Shown: positions 33,764-46,010, counted from the stretch's first letter. The stretch is DNA of 64,000 nucleotides from Pyrenophora tritici-repentis (GCF_003171515.1 NC_089398.1:434001-498000), one strand, 5' to 3'. Numbers and translations: made by a program. Notes: a model not told the origin generated them from the sequence alone.

Positions 33764-35954
33764 ATGCTTGCACAAAGCCAGGCAAAGCGCCGTTCCGCGC
33801 CTCAGCCGGAAGAGAAGCCTGCCAAACGTGTGAGTGATTTCCATATGCAGGATCCGGATGAGTCTTGTACTGACTTGGGAGGTTTGGCACTAGACCCGGA
33901 TATCAAGAGCATGTGACCAATGTCGCCTCGCACGTGAGAAGTGCGATGGAGTACAACCAGCATGCTCCACCTGTTCTGGAGCTTCAAGACAGTGTTCCTA
34001 TACGGCAAATCCCAAGAAACGAGGTATACAGCCTGGCTACATCCGTACTTTGGAACTGGCACTTGCGTGGTTATTCCAACAAAACGCAGAAAACGAGGTT
34101 GCTCTGAACGAAAAGTTGGCAAAAGAAGGCGCCTCTTCACTGCTACTAAGCCGGGATTCGAAAGAGTCCAATAAGCTTCACAGGCGATGGCGCAAAGCAA
34201 AGTTCTACACGAATGTGGATAAACAGCTATCTGGTGGAGAAACTTCGAGGCATGAACAACCTGATGATCTCTCTCATAGTAGTGATGAAGGTTCCGACGC
34301 TGAAGAGGCTCCAGTCGCCAACGGTGGTCATCGTAGGGAACGTAGTGAGCATGCGCCAGCTGTTACCGTCTCTCCTGGTCTACAACATCCGTCTACGGCG
34401 CCACAAGTACATACAACACGCCCGTCAGCGTTGATGCCAACGGATAGCTACAAGCTTTTCGAAGTCTACTTCACCCACATCCAATCTTGGCTTCCAATAT
34501 GTGAGAAGCATGATGTGTTGAAATCTGCCTATTCATACCCGTTACAGGGCCTCCTCGCAATATCCGAACAACCGGATTCTGGCTCGTATGCTGAGTTATG
34601 GAGTATCTTGGCAATTGCCTCGCTATATGATACGAGCACGAACTCCGAAAGCTCACTAAACACTCCTTCAGCAATGGCAGTCAAGTCGTACGAGAATGCA
34701 AAGTCTATAATACCCAGCGAATTGGGTCATTTTGAAGCTGGGCATATCACAGCACTTCTAAATTTGGCAGTCTTCAATATGGCACAATCACAAACCGGAG
34801 CCGCTTGGCTTCTCATCGGTTGTGCTTCGAGAGCCTTGAAAATAATGGACCAGCCTTCACTCTTGACTAACCCTAGACACAAACATATACATTACGGCTG
34901 TTTCCTGCTAGAGAACATGATTGCACTCCAGCTCGACCAAAGACCATATGTTCGAAAAGCCGAGCTCAACTATCTCGGTGCCATTGATGAGAACGGTCTA
35001 GAGGAGTGGCAGCCATGGTCAGGATTCGGTGACCCGTCGCCTGATGGAAGGAGGACGCCCCTACTAGCTCTCAGCACGTTCAACAGTATCCTCGAACTTA
35101 TCGATATACTCTCCAGCATCCAGAAGCCAGATACTACATCACAAAAAGATACCGTCCGCGAACGTCTTGAGAGGTGGAAAGCGTTTCTGCCTACACAACT
35201 AGCATGCGTGGATATCGAGTCACCATTACCCTGTTTGACTCCACCACTGGCTCTGCTGCAGGCAACGTATCATGTTGCTTGCTTCGCTACGAATCCTTCC
35301 GACCTGCGTCTCAAGAGGCTATTTGATATCCTAGAGCAGTGCCGCCAACAGCTGGGGCCTCAACGCATACCACCTCCCATCAAGTGCTTGTTGGAATACA
35401 TTCGCAGACAGGCTGCTTATTCGGGTCTAAACGATGCCAATCGTACACGTTTGCAGAAGCTGCGAGAGAAGATCATGGCACAATGGCCAAAACAACAGAT
35501 CCCGAACACTACGCAAACACACGAGAGTACATTTATACCCTTCAGGGACCAAAGAAATGCTTTGAAAACAGCAAACCCAGATCCACTGCAATCGATCTTC
35601 CCCGATAACTCATCTGTGGCTCAATTACCCGCCGATACCCACAACGTTTTCTTTACAGATACGCACTCAACTATCGAACCTCTTCTCATAGCAGCTAGCA
35701 CCTCACAATCAGACACACTTTATCCAGAACCCATCCACGATCTTGAGAGCTTCTTCGATGAGCTGGCGTCGCTAGACAGAGTAACCAGACCGGACAACCA
35801 ACCGCAATTTATGCAGAACCTTGGATTCGGGCCTGAGGCTAGCATGGCTGATTTGTTCAGCGAATACATTCCCATGCAGTCATCTTCGTTTGCTACGAGC
35901 GATGTTACACCGCCTGTTCAATTCGACCAGTACGGGTTTTACAACGGGGGTTGA
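33764..35954 (+). CDS. qutA: quinate pathway activator, Zn2Cys6 transcription factor (QutA / Qa-1F type)
   Basis: Exon 1 (33764-33829) encodes 22 residues ending KPAKR. The intron at 33830-33893 has GTGAGT, CTGAC and TAG. Exon 2 runs 33894-35954. Total 708 residues, somewhat shorter than the usual roughly 820. Right after the junction comes ISRACDQCRLAREKCDGVQ and PACSTCSGASRQC, a complete Zn2Cys6 cluster at about residues 29-56. Next is NPKKRGIQPGYIRTLELALA, the highly conserved linker of quinate activators. The middle region carries the fungal regulatory (MHR-like) helices with LENMIALQLDQRPYVRK, and the C-terminus is an acidic, Ser-rich likely activation region. The frame could be misread as starting at ATG 34050, which would lose the zinc cluster. 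It activates quinate catabolic genes, none of which lie in this window. Confidence 0.93.
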
Positions 35955-37079
35955 ATATAAGTATGCAGGTCCAACATGTGTTTACCGTCTCTTTGAGGCG
36001 GCTGTTGTCTTCACACGGGGGAATCTACGATTATCTCACTTCAGTGTACTAGTCCTGACGCGCAACACATCTACCAACGTCGGAAGCCATCAATTATTCA
36101 TCCAAAATCTTTCGAGCAGGCATCTAGGCCCCAAGAGACTGGACGACCATGCGATAGTTGATGGAGTAGGGGAGGAGGAGATGCCAGTAAATTGCAAAAC
36201 CAGACATGGAGGTTGCCGACAGCGGAAAAAGCCGAAGCTTGGTTCATACCATTCATTTGGAGGCCCATTGATTACTTTCTTTGAATTTATCCAACCAGGA
36301 AACTCCCAGCCGTTTATTGGATGCGTCTGTGCGTCACATGTCCGCACTCACACCCTGGACACAAGGCAGAAGCTGGAGCGATTGAGAAAAAAACAGCGAC
36401 CGCGTACAGCCGTACAGGGGTTCTGATATGATTTATTATGCTGAACCTGGGAAAGAAATTCAAATCAAGGGGAACTTGAGCTAGAAAAATACTGGCCTGC
36501 CAAGATGACTGCATTATGGGGATCCGCGCTTTGATTCCTGGGGTGACACACAGACGTTGCTTGTTTGTCACATCAAACATTGGGCTGGTGACTAGTCATG
36601 GAAAAAGGGTGAGCAGGTTGGAATCTTGTTTGGTGGCACAGTTGCTTCTATAATCTGCAAACAATATTGTTTGGATATTCAATGTTGGGTTCTAGAAAAA
36701 TGGCATATGTCATGATTGCGGGCTACTACTAGCTATAGATGGTGTTGTGGGGGAACTTGTCAAGGGTCAACCAATAGTTCACTAGCCGATGCTCGCACTG
36801 GTACGATTGAGTGAGGGTCCTGATCGATCGATTCTTTCGCTCCTATACCAGCGTGCATCCCGGTCTTGCATGTCGCCGTTCTGCCCGACCGAACCAAAGT
36901 GCTTTTTTGTAACGGATTCTGATCAAGGCACATGCACGGGGAAGGTAGATAAGGTATCCGTGAAGAACAATGTAGTCTAGCGTTTTCTTCTAGTTATGAC
37001 GACACAGGGTATCAATGCGATATAGGAATCACCGCGGCACAGCCGCTTTTCATGCAACCCCACTAGGGGAGAACATAAG
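35955..37079. other. convergent intergenic region, 1.1 kb
   Basis: Lies between the ends of qutA and the minus-strand gene. The frame 35821-36426 overlaps the qutA end in another frame and looks spurious. No repeats or RNA genes recognised. Confidence 0.5.
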
Positions 37080-38138
37080 CTACACACCAGAGATTCCATC
37101 CATACCACCAATTTCTTTGCTGAAAGCCTCGAAGTCGACGCCTTCATTCTCAAACATCGTCTTGACCTTCTTGGCAGCCTCAATCTGTCTCTCCTGCGTG
37201 AAACCCCCTGGCGCATTACTTTCGTACTGAATGAGCTCGACCCAGCGGAAGAACAAGCTCTCCTTGCCCATAGCCGTCAGCTTATCCTTGAACGCAATGA
37301 CCTTGTCCCTGGCCTCCGTTTCCGAGCCCTCGTCAAGCTTCGCACATTCCCAAACCGCCCATTGACCGTTTTCCGTCTCTGCATCGCCCACGTATACGAA
37401 GACGGATTTGCGCAGGTGATCAAGCGAAATGTCTTTGCGATCGAGGAGCTGTGTCGCAGCCACCATGCCGAAGAAATCGAGGTCGAAATCCGCGTCCATA
37501 AGCATGTAGCCCGTCTTCTCTCGGAGTCGCTTCTGGTCTACAGCGGGTAGGACTCTAGTTTTGAAAAAGGGATTCTCACTTCCTGCTCGCCCACTTCCTC
37601 CTTCTGCTTCTCCTAAGAGATCCTTGGCGCCCCAGCCTCGGCTAACACGTACGTAGACTTCTTCGTCCCGGAAGCCTACGCTCCATCGCCAGCTCACGGG
37701 GTTTCCGGGCTGCTCGATGAAGAAGGAAAAGGGCCAGAGGGCGACAAAGCGGAATAGCACGAAATCCAACATGAACATGGCCGTGCGCTTGCCCAGCTGC
37801 CAGATCAGAGAGCCCCACGGTGTAGAGTCCCAGTATATTGTGGTTTCATTGTGATTGCCGAGCACGGATTGTAGAATGTCCCAGTAATGGGGTCCGAGGG
37901 AGTAGGCGCGCCATAGGAGGAGGAGCACGATGCTGGTGTTTAACAGGACGGGCACGGTGAAGATGCGTCGCTTGAACCAGGCGGGATGCGGGTCGACGTG
38001 TGCTATGTAGACGAGGGTAGGATCGAATGTAGAAAGAAGGGTGGACAGCTCGGGGGGTGCTGGAGTAAAGGGTGGTGGGATGGCTTTCTTGGAGGAAGTG
38101 GGGGCCTTGCCGGCTCGCTTTGTGGCTTTGGGAGGCAT
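37080..38138 (-). CDS. conserved fungal protein with two TM segments
   Basis: Single exon, 352 residues from ATG 38138. A basic N-terminus (MPPKATKRAGKAP) leads to two TM segments (about residues 60-80, IFTVPVLLNTSIVLLLLWRA; about 118-140, TAMFMLDFVLFRFVALWPF). A soluble C-terminal part follows, with SWRWSVGFRDEEVYVRVSRG and VKTMFENEGVDFEAFSKEIG. I recognise this only as a conserved ascomycete protein without an assigned function. The MPPK..K start resembles small ER membrane proteins, but this is not proof of location. It is divergent to the DUF3112 gene across 1.06 kb. Confidence 0.8.
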   Translation of the reverse strand: MPPKATKRAGKAPTSSKKAIPPPFTPAPPELSTLLSTFDPTLVYIAHVDPHPAWFKRRIFTVPVLLNTSIVLLLLWRAYSLGPHYWDILQSVLGNHNETTIYWDSTPWGSLIWQLGKRTAMFMLDFVLFRFVALWPFSFFIEQPGNPVSWRWSVGFRDEEVYVRVSRGWGAKDLLGEAEGGSGRAGSENPFFKTRVLPAVDQKRLREKTGYMLMDADFDLDFFGMVAATQLLDRKDISLDHLRKSVFVYVGDAETENGQWAVWECAKLDEGSETEARDKVIAFKDKLTAMGKESLFFRWVELIQYESNAPGGFTQERQIEAAKKVKTMFENEGVDFEAFSKEIGGMDGISGV

Positions 38139-39200
38139 GATGGCTTACTACGAGTCGAGGGGAGAGGATTGCCTGGTTGCTGGCAGCATTGGCGATGCGA
38201 TTGAATTGGTGAAGTTGGTGTTCTTTCTCCTATCAAGCAGGAGACAAAAGTTCATGTCCGTCGACCATTCCGATAGGTTTCACCGCGCCGAACTTCCATG
38301 GATGTCAAAGGGGTCCAACGCGACACGTGCCAATGCATTCACCCTTACGCTTTTTCACTCAGTCCCCATGATATTAACAAGCAAGATAAGTAGCGACGTG
38401 CTTTTTGATGCAGCTGCGATGCAGGGTCAAGATAATTCCAGAGTCATTTCACATGCTGCGCCGTATTAGGAAGCAAGCGTGCGTCGGCGCCATGTCCTGC
38501 GTCAACGCCGATGCACGCGTCATTTGGTCGGAGCTTCTTTCAACGTTTTCGCCGATCTCACCTCTACGCGACGTTGAGCGAAGGCTATATGCACCTCTCC
38601 GGCACTATTGCGGAGAGCCGGTTTAGCCTTTCAGCTGTGCCTCGGTAACGTTAAGAAGAATAGGTCTTGTGCACTGCCAGCATGCCGTGGCACGGCGGGC
38701 AGGTGCTCAAGGTCCTTTTGAAGATGAGCCGGGGAAATGGAACAAAAAATCAAAAATAAGGGGACAAGCAAAAGGATGGCATGTCCGCAAAAGCACCGCC
38801 TTGGAATACCATGTTTCTTCACCCATGGAAATCCAGATCGCCCGTAAGGATCACTCGCGTACCACGGGTATGGTACGTATCCACAAAACCGGAACCCCAA
38901 TGCAGTGAAGCGTGGTTGTGCACGGCTTAGAAGGTCCGGAATGCAGGACGTGGATAGTGCAATCGCAATTAGAACCACGAATAACGTCGCTGCTAGCGAG
39001 TCGTCATGTAATGCTTATTTGGGGCTTTGGAGGCGACTGGCCCTGACCTAAGCAGGTCGAGCTATTGTCTCGGCTGAAAGAACCGCCCTTATCGTACCCG
39101 ACGTGATATACACCATGTCGTCCCCCGGCGGCAGGGTGGAGCTTTTTGGTTCTCCATTGATCTTCTGCAAGTCGACGTTTCAGAGCACTGAAAAGTCACG
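38139..39200. promoter_or_regulatory. divergent promoter region, 1.06 kb
   Basis: Holds the 5' flanks of two oppositely oriented genes. No clear gene; small frames only. No conserved operator recognised. Confidence 0.45.
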
Positions 39201-41315
39201 ATGCCTTCGCAGCAAGACGCGCAAGGTCCTCCGGTATGTCGTATCATGTATGTATCAAGAAGAACACAACTGACACGAAGAACAGTCTGGACAATCCGGG
39301 CAAGTAGGTCCTCCATTTGCCCCACGCAATGCGGGCTTGGGAGGCACGCCGACTATCGTTCCTGATGTGCCTGTCGCCATTGTCTTTCTTTTGCTCTATC
39401 TGCTGTTTGGTGTCATTCACATCAAGATCTTCAAGAGTAACAAGCATCGTGGCCACAAGTTCATCTTCAATGGCGCCATACTTGGTATGTCGTGTTCACG
39501 TGGACTGGATTACCCCGCGACTGACAGTAATAGGTCTATGCAAGATTCGCATCATTACCATGTCACTGAGGATAGCATGGGCAAACTATCCAAGGAACGT
39601 CAGCCTTGCCATCACGGCAAACGTCTTTGTCTATGTCGGCACCATCATCCTGTACATGCTCAACTGGTTCTTTGTTCAACGTGTAGTCCGCTCTCTACAT
39701 CCTCACCTGGGATGGTCGACTGCGTACCGCGTCGTCCACAGAGCCGGTCTTGGCGTGTTGGTCGTCAGTCTACTCATGCTCGTCATCAGTCAGATCTGGC
39801 AGTTCTACACCACTGACCAGGGAAAACTCGAAGCTTTCCACGACATGTTTGTGATTGCTCAGACATACTTTACTATTCTCTGTGCTGCCCCGGCCATTTT
39901 CGTGGCCATTGCACTCATTATCCCGCGCAAAGAAATCGACCCCTTTGGCGCTGGGCGACTGAGGAACAACATTACGATCCTCCTAATCTCAGTATCTATT
40001 CTTCTAATCGGACAGGTCTTCCGCTGCGTCTTGGCTTGGATCCCGGCAATTCCGTTGATGGACATCCAGCGCGGCACTGTCATCATGCCTTGGTACCTCT
40101 CCAAGGCGGCCTTTTATTGCTTTAATTTTCTCACCGAAATCTTTGTCATCATCATGTTTGCCATTGTACGCGTCGATTTACGTTTCTACGTACCCAACGG
40201 AGCTCGTAGGTCAGGCGACTACTCCAGGAGTCGCGTCAACCTACATGGAAGCGAGAAGAACGTATCAGCTCCTGGCCCGATGGTCCACCCGCATAACGGA
40301 TCTACCGAGACCCTACATAACTACCCATCTTCAGTATTCGAAGACACCCAGACGTTGGCCGATTCGCTGCGATATCCCCAGTCAACTCTAGCAGTAGACG
40401 AGCGGACGGGCAACTGGAAGGTCAAACGCATATCAGGTGATTCCTCACGAAGCCGCCACACGACCATATCGTTTGAGGGCTCATCCTCGCGGACCACGCT
40501 TGCGGAACGGAGCTCACGAAACGTCAGAAACGCCCCTCCAGTGCCAGATATCCCCGCCGAATGGCCGCTGCCCGACGATTCGCCACCGCGAGGCACAAAC
40601 CGTGTCCTGGAACATACCAACCGCGCCTCGCACCGCGCCACCCCTCTCAACCAGTCTTACGAGATCTCACACCACCAGTTGAACGACGCGGACGTTGGCG
40701 ATGCCGTGACAAACGCGCTCAACAATCTTGAGAGTAATAGCGAAAACCGGCCTCCCCCCACACCGAACTGGGAACGCATTCCTGCGCAGACTGAGAAAAG
40801 CCATTCTCGATCGTCGTCCCGTAATTCGAATATTCGGCATTCCCTCCCCCTGCAAACTACCCTCCCCCGCACCCGCACAAACAGCACACCAGCACCACCA
40901 ACCCGCGCACCCCCGCCCCAAACCCCTCCTCTAACCTCCCCTCCGCCAACCCCCAGCAAGACTATCCCCCCAAACCCCAATGGGCAGCCCCAGTCTAGAA
41001 ATAATCTCTCTCCTCAACCGCATGAGCGGCGACCACTCGCGCTACATGGACGCCTCCCTCCAACGCGACCAAGGTTCCATGTCCCCCGAGTCCTCAGACG
41101 GGAGTTCCTACGGCGGACACTTTGGTCATGACCGTGACCACGAAAAGGAGCGTAGTGGAAGTGCAAGTTCGGCTGTGCCCAGACGGCAGAGTAGCTCAAA
41201 GTATAGTAGTGATGAGTGTTGTGCTGTGTCGTCTGGGAGTAGTGGGAGTGAGCGGGGGGATCGGTTGTATGCGAGAGAGGAGTTTGGGCGGATTGATGGG
41301 GGGTCATCGCCGTAG
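39201..41315 (+). CDS. DUF3112-family multi-TM protein, frame broken near the 3' end
   Basis: Exon 1 (39201-39233, MPSQQDAQGPP), intron 39234-39285 (GTATGT, CTGAC, CAG), exon 2 (39286-39484), intron 39485-39533 (GTATGT, CTGAC, TAG), then exon 3. All phases agree. About seven TM segments follow the motifs GGTPTIVPDVPVAIVFLLLY, RGHKFIFNGAILG and IAWANYPRNVSLAITANVFV, characteristic of the DUF3112 family of fungal membrane proteins. The rest is a disordered Ser/Pro/Arg-rich cytoplasmic tail. As given, the frame ends at 41131 in an Arg-rich, unnatural tail. Removing one C from the C6 run 40966-40971 would continue in a Ser/Asp/Gly-rich frame (HSRYMDASLQRDQGSMSPES) to 41315, much more in keeping with the family style. 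Function unknown. Confidence 0.82.
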
Positions 41316-42429
41316 TAGTGTGTGGGATTTGTGTGGCCTCCGACTTGAGAGCTTGAGTTAAGTTTGTCTGGGCCTTAATGATAATTTATGAATTTTTCCT
41401 TTTTTACACTTCGACTAAGAGGGGGTTTGGTGGGATTAGTGGTTTTTGGATAGAACAGGCTGTTTTGTGTGAGAGAGAAGGGTATGGATGGTTTGGTGAG
41501 AGTATGAGATCTTTCGTGGGGGTGTAGATTGAGACGGAGAGAGACAGAGAGACGGGAGGAAAGGCCTTTGTGTTGAGATTTCTGGAGTGGTATATTCTTT
41601 TCTTTCTTCCTTCCTTACATCCAGTCTCATCTGGTGGTTCTTTCTATCTTTTCAAAGTTCATTCTTTCAGCCTTCTCAGGCGCGAAACCTTCTTCTCTCA
41701 TTTGTTTGATGTGTTGTGTTGTGTTATCTGTCTTGCAGACCGCCCTCTTTTTCGCGTTTCATATCCGGATACTGGGGAACGATAAATTGTAGATATGAGC
41801 CATATGGGCTGGCTGTCCGCTTTGTTTCTTTCCATATGTGTGGGTATTGGGGCTGGATGAGAAATTGTTGATAAGATTGAGCCTTGCAGACAACTGGGTT
41901 TTCCTGTGTATATAGCTGGGGATTGGATAGTTTAGTTCACATATGTTTTTTTTTCACTAGAGAACTTTGACACATGTGTATTTGCTGCAATGGTATTTTC
42001 GTGGTGAACATGATATTATACATGTAGCATTTCGCAGGTCACGTGATAGTCGCTTGATGGTTTTGAAGTGTCACTGCACTCGCTGCGGGGAATGAAATTA
42101 TTAAATTTATGGCAAAAGAGAGGAAAGTCATGACGTAACGGTTATGAGGAGAAGCAGATCACGTGTTGGTGGTCTGGTGCTGCTTCCTCTCTTTATTGAG
42201 CACCTCTTACCTCAGCTGTATCATAGATACGTCATGTAAACAGACCCTGCTGCTGCCTTCGTAAAAAGGCGAGCAGACACAACACTACAAGACAACATAC
42301 ACAATACACTTTGATTGACTGCATATACTGTAACACATGAAGTACCTGTCGATGGATTTTGTTTGAGAAAGAGCAGCAAGAACACATACGAACTGCCTCT
42401 TGTATGTTTGGGAAATATCGGATTTCAGT
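41316..42429. other. 3' flank and transition to the repeat-rich half
   Basis: AT content rises here. No gene or element recognised. R-rich stretches followed by T-rich ones begin to resemble the array to the right. Confidence 0.4.
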
Positions 42430-44238
42430 GTGGTAGAAAGGAGACAGGAAGGAGAAGGAGAGATTTTATATTCAGCCAGACAAGACGGGTGAACGAACAT
42501 CGTCTGTGTCATCACTGATGTTTTTCGACAAAGCTATTACTTTCAAAACGACACATGGGTCATGTCGCCCAACTTTACAATACTTTACGAAGTTGAGTAA
42601 TCTTGCAATTGCGAGATTATGGGATCTCCTAACGCTTCGGGGCCACAGAGACAGTAGTTTGCATGGAACAGAACAGGTAAAGGCTCCTGTCCATTTTCGG
42701 GAAAAAGACGGAACACATAGAATAGTTGCAACCTGATTTTAGAAGCTCGTCATCCAAGACATGGTAGGTTAGAGTACCGAGAATCACGCAAAATGTCATT
42801 ACGTGCAGTTTTATAGACTCAAACGTCATGTACCCGGCAACCGAAAATATCACTCTTGGTGTATAACTCACGACTTTTCTAGAGCTCTATTTTTAGGAGG
42901 GACATACGAAGCGCACATATAACGTTGATCTTGCTTTTTAGAATAAATGTGCTCCAAGAGAAACGGCAATTAATTTAGTACCAAGAGGTTTCGAAACATC
43001 GAGTCTGCCATGATCCCGTTTAAAAAAAGGTGGAAGAGTGCATTGTACATTTTATTTGTATGAGTCCGGCTTATCAAGAAAACATTAGAAATCAGTAGTG
43101 GGGTTTTTAACCATCACTCAAAGCGCGGTCGCGACATTCATACAGCGTGCATGCCTTTTCAATAAATTTTTAAGTAATTTGGAGTAGGGAAAATGGTGGT
43201 GGCAGTCTGTAAATTTCAAGTAGACGCGGTTGCTGACATGTGACGATATACAAGCTTTTTTGAAAATTAGAAAGAATAGATGAATATCGTGCGGGACCTA
43301 AACCACCCGCACCTCATCGAGTAGCTACCTTTTAGTTTTTTAGAGAAATCAGAAAGACTAGATGAGTGTTTTTTGACAATCTCAACCCTGCCGCACCACA
43401 TAGAAACATGACTCTTTGTTTTTTGGAGAAATCAAAAAGAATATGTAATATCATCCACCAGTCTTGAACCGACCACCGTCCATTCAGTGTTTTTATCAAA
43501 ATTTTAGAAAGTGCCCCGCAAGAGCGAAAACATGACCCCAGATTACGTGGCTTTTAGTAAATCAGAAGTTTCTGTAGACAAGAAAGGAGGAAGTTGAGAG
43601 GGAGGAATAAGGTTTTTATATACAGTATTTTCTAGCGTATGCTGAGTGTTGCAACGAAGAAAGGCAGGGAGAAAACATCTGTTCTTTCGATAGTTTTTTA
43701 GATTACGTGGATTTTGGAAGATCTTTGAAAGTGAGGTGAGGAGGAAGAAAGAGGGGAGAAGCGTGAGGCTTTTATATAGTTCCCGCATGGCACTAGCTTG
43801 GACACTTGCGCAGATCCCTTCGTAGATTTCAATGTCAAATTTCCATAGATTCTCAGCTCATCGCATGTTGCATAGCTCTTTTTAGAAGGCATTGCAAATT
43901 CTACATCTGGATTCTTCGACGTGATGCCCCCGTTCCACAGTCTCTGTGGCGAGTTTTCTATCGTAAAAGAGGGAATTTGGATACTTATAACTCGCAAATA
44001 ACCTTTTTTAAACTGCAGTCCGACTGAAATGCGCACGGCAAGCGTAGGGACAGAAGAAAAGAACCGATATAGTTTTTTAGACCAACCTAGACGGCGGGAA
44101 CATCACGAAATTTGGCGAGCCATTTCTATTGCACGAGAAATGGAAGTTATTCAAAGTGGAATTTGATTTTACGAGTGAGGATTCGACCGCCGAGACGGAC
44201 ACATGCCATGGAACGTCCTTAATTTTAGATAAAATAAG
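42430..44238 (-). repeat. degenerate tandem array, left arm, outer part (minus polarity)
   Basis: The pattern is purine tract, then TTTTATA, then TTTTAGA, i.e. the reverse complement of the right-arm module. TTTTATA boxes after purine tracts occur at 42464, 43613 and 43770. Three diverged copies of about 80-83 bp start near 43261, 43341 and 43424, with shared cores GAAAATTAGAAAG, GAGAAATCAGAAAG and GAGAAATCAAAAAG. Reading frames are short and inconsistent. The outer limit is approximate. Confidence 0.65.
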
Positions 44239-44240
44239 TA

Positions 44241-44296
44241 ACGTGGATGGCAAGCGAGTGGGCCAGGCAAGCGAGTGGGCCACCCCACCAACTTTT
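44241..44296 (+). repeat. terminal inverted repeat, left end of the Pogo-like element
   Basis: Identical over 56 bp to the reverse complement of 46036-46091. It contains two tandem 17-bp units. Confidence 0.95.
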
Positions 44297-44360
44297 GTAA
44301 CTTCAAAGCGACTTATCTCAACAACGCGATAATATTATTGCTAGATATTGATACAGTAGA

Positions 44361-46010
44361 TTACTCTATATTAAGAGTATTAGTGTTGCATGTGCGCGAG
44401 TTGTGCCCAGTCTCCTTGCACCTGGTGCAGCGCCTTTGAGCGCGCTGGCTAAGGCCTGATCGCGCTCCTCCTTGACGCTCTTCATGAGCAATCTGCTGGT
44501 CAGCCTCATTTTGAGCTAGTATATCCTCTCCAGCTCCCTTTGTGAGTACTCCATGCTTCTGTATACGCCTTTTAGAGCGCTGCCTACGCGCTGAGGCTGC
44601 GCTGTTAGCCTTCTCAAGACTAGAGATCCGATCGCGCATCAGCTCAGCAGACAGCATCATCACCTCAGCGCCCTTCTTCAGCTGGTCAATCGCCTCAATG
44701 ATCGAAGCTGGTGATGAGCTCTTATGCTGGCGCACGCGCTCACGTATAAGGCTTGACTGAGCCTCAAGCTCACGCGCGTTGCTCGGCGTTTGAGCTACCC
44801 AGGGAGCATCTGGTAGAGCTGCTGGAGGAGTAGGTGTACGCAGCTGTACATCTAGCTTTGATAGAACAGCCTCTGGTTGTAGAGGAACAAGGCCTGCGCC
44901 GCGGAAGGCTGAGTAGATATTAGCTGGCGTGAACGCTCGATCAAACGCAGCCTTAAACGCAGGCAGAAACTCTAGCTTGGTGATGTGGTTGATGTGGTTG
45001 CGCATGAGGCTCTCCACCTCACGGCTATACGCGCGCTTTAATGGCGAGAAGCAGCCAACATCAAGTGGCTGGAGTAGGTGAGATGAGTGAGGAGGCATAC
45101 AGAGCGTATGGATATTGTTCTCCTTACAGAGCTCCTGGAACTCTAGAGATTGGTGGCTCCTATGGCCATCAATAATAAGCAGGCGACGCGCGCCTATAGT
45201 ACGAGCCTGCGTGTGAGCGTTGAAGTGCTTTAGCCACTCAACTCCAAGCTCATTATTCGTCCAGCCATTATCGCTGACTGCGATCGCCCAGTCGCGTGGG
45301 ATATCCTCCTCATACCACGCTGATAGGTGGTACTGACCAGCGAAGATGAGGAACGGTGGCACTGACCAGCCACCAGCGCTGATGGCAGCAATCAGCGTTA
45401 CCCACTCGCGATTGCCTGGCTGAATACTCTTCCGCCGGCCTCTTCTCTCTGATCCTGTTATAACCAGCTGCGTTGTAATCTTGCCCATCATAAAGCCAGC
45501 TTCATCAAAGTTGTAGACATCCTCATCGCAGATACCCTGCTCAGCCTTTATCTCTTCTACAAGCTTAAACCACCTCTTTATTAATGTCGCATCCTCACAC
45601 ATAGCTCTCTGCCTATCGTACGCTCGGTTGAAACACGTCCGAAGACTGTCTGTACGCTTAACAAAGTTGGCTGGCCACTTCTGCCCAACCTGGCCAGCGC
45701 CGCGCGCAGCCAGCAGCTTATCAGCCATATCGCGTGCAGCTGCGTAGGTAGGCGCAAACCCGCGCTGATCTAGGTGAAGTATATAGCTAATAATCACCTC
45801 CTCTTCTCTCTGGGTAAGCTTCCTTGAGTTAGGCTGGCAATCGCGTCGTGCAGGTATACCAGCGCGTCGGCGCGTGAGTGTCATTCGGGCGACTTCAAAT
45901 GTCCGCGCAGCGTCTCTATTAGACTGGAGCTGGTTTCGGGTAGTAGCTGAGATAGCTAGCTGTATATCAGCTTCATAAGAAGGGTTTTGGGATTGTTTTG
46001 GTGGAGCCAT
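44361..46010 (-). CDS. Pogo/Fot1-family DDE transposase with C-terminal zinc knuckle
   Basis: 549 residues, single exon, inside the inverted ends. The N-terminal helix-turn-helix part (AARTFEVARMTLTRRRAGI) and CENP-B/Tc5-type second HTH (LTQREEEVIISYILHLDQRG, then KWPANFVKR) are DNA-binding. The DDE catalytic core shows YNFDEAGF, LLIIDGHRSH and HSSHLLQPLDVGCFSPLKR, giving three acidic positions with the last one Asp, as in Pogo/Fot1 elements. A coiled-coil segment follows (MRDRISSLEKANSAASARRQ). At the end a CCHC zinc knuckle (CTRCKETGHNSRTC) is an addition found in some fungal Tc1/mariner-class transposases. It cuts and pastes the element at TA sites. All key residues are present, so it may be active. 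Confidence 0.93.
   Translation of the reverse strand: MAPPKQSQNPSYEADIQLAISATTRNQLQSNRDAARTFEVARMTLTRRRAGIPARRDCQPNSRKLTQREEEVIISYILHLDQRGFAPTYAAARDMADKLLAARGAGQVGQKWPANFVKRTDSLRTCFNRAYDRQRAMCEDATLIKRWFKLVEEIKAEQGICDEDVYNFDEAGFMMGKITTQLVITGSERRGRRKSIQPGNREWVTLIAAISAGGWSVPPFLIFAGQYHLSAWYEEDIPRDWAIAVSDNGWTNNELGVEWLKHFNAHTQARTIGARRLLIIDGHRSHQSLEFQELCKENNIHTLCMPPHSSHLLQPLDVGCFSPLKRAYSREVESLMRNHINHITKLEFLPAFKAAFDRAFTPANIYSAFRGAGLVPLQPEAVLSKLDVQLRTPTPPAALPDAPWVAQTPSNARELEAQSSLIRERVRQHKSSSPASIIEAIDQLKKGAEVMMLSAELMRDRISSLEKANSAASARRQRSKRRIQKHGVLTKGAGEDILAQNEADQQIAHEERQGGARSGLSQRAQRRCTRCKETGHNSRTCNTNTLNIE

Noticed and set aside
34050..35954. qutA starting at ATG 34050
   Set aside because: This would cut off the Zn2Cys6 cluster, which is in frame upstream and joined to ATG 33764 by a clean intron.
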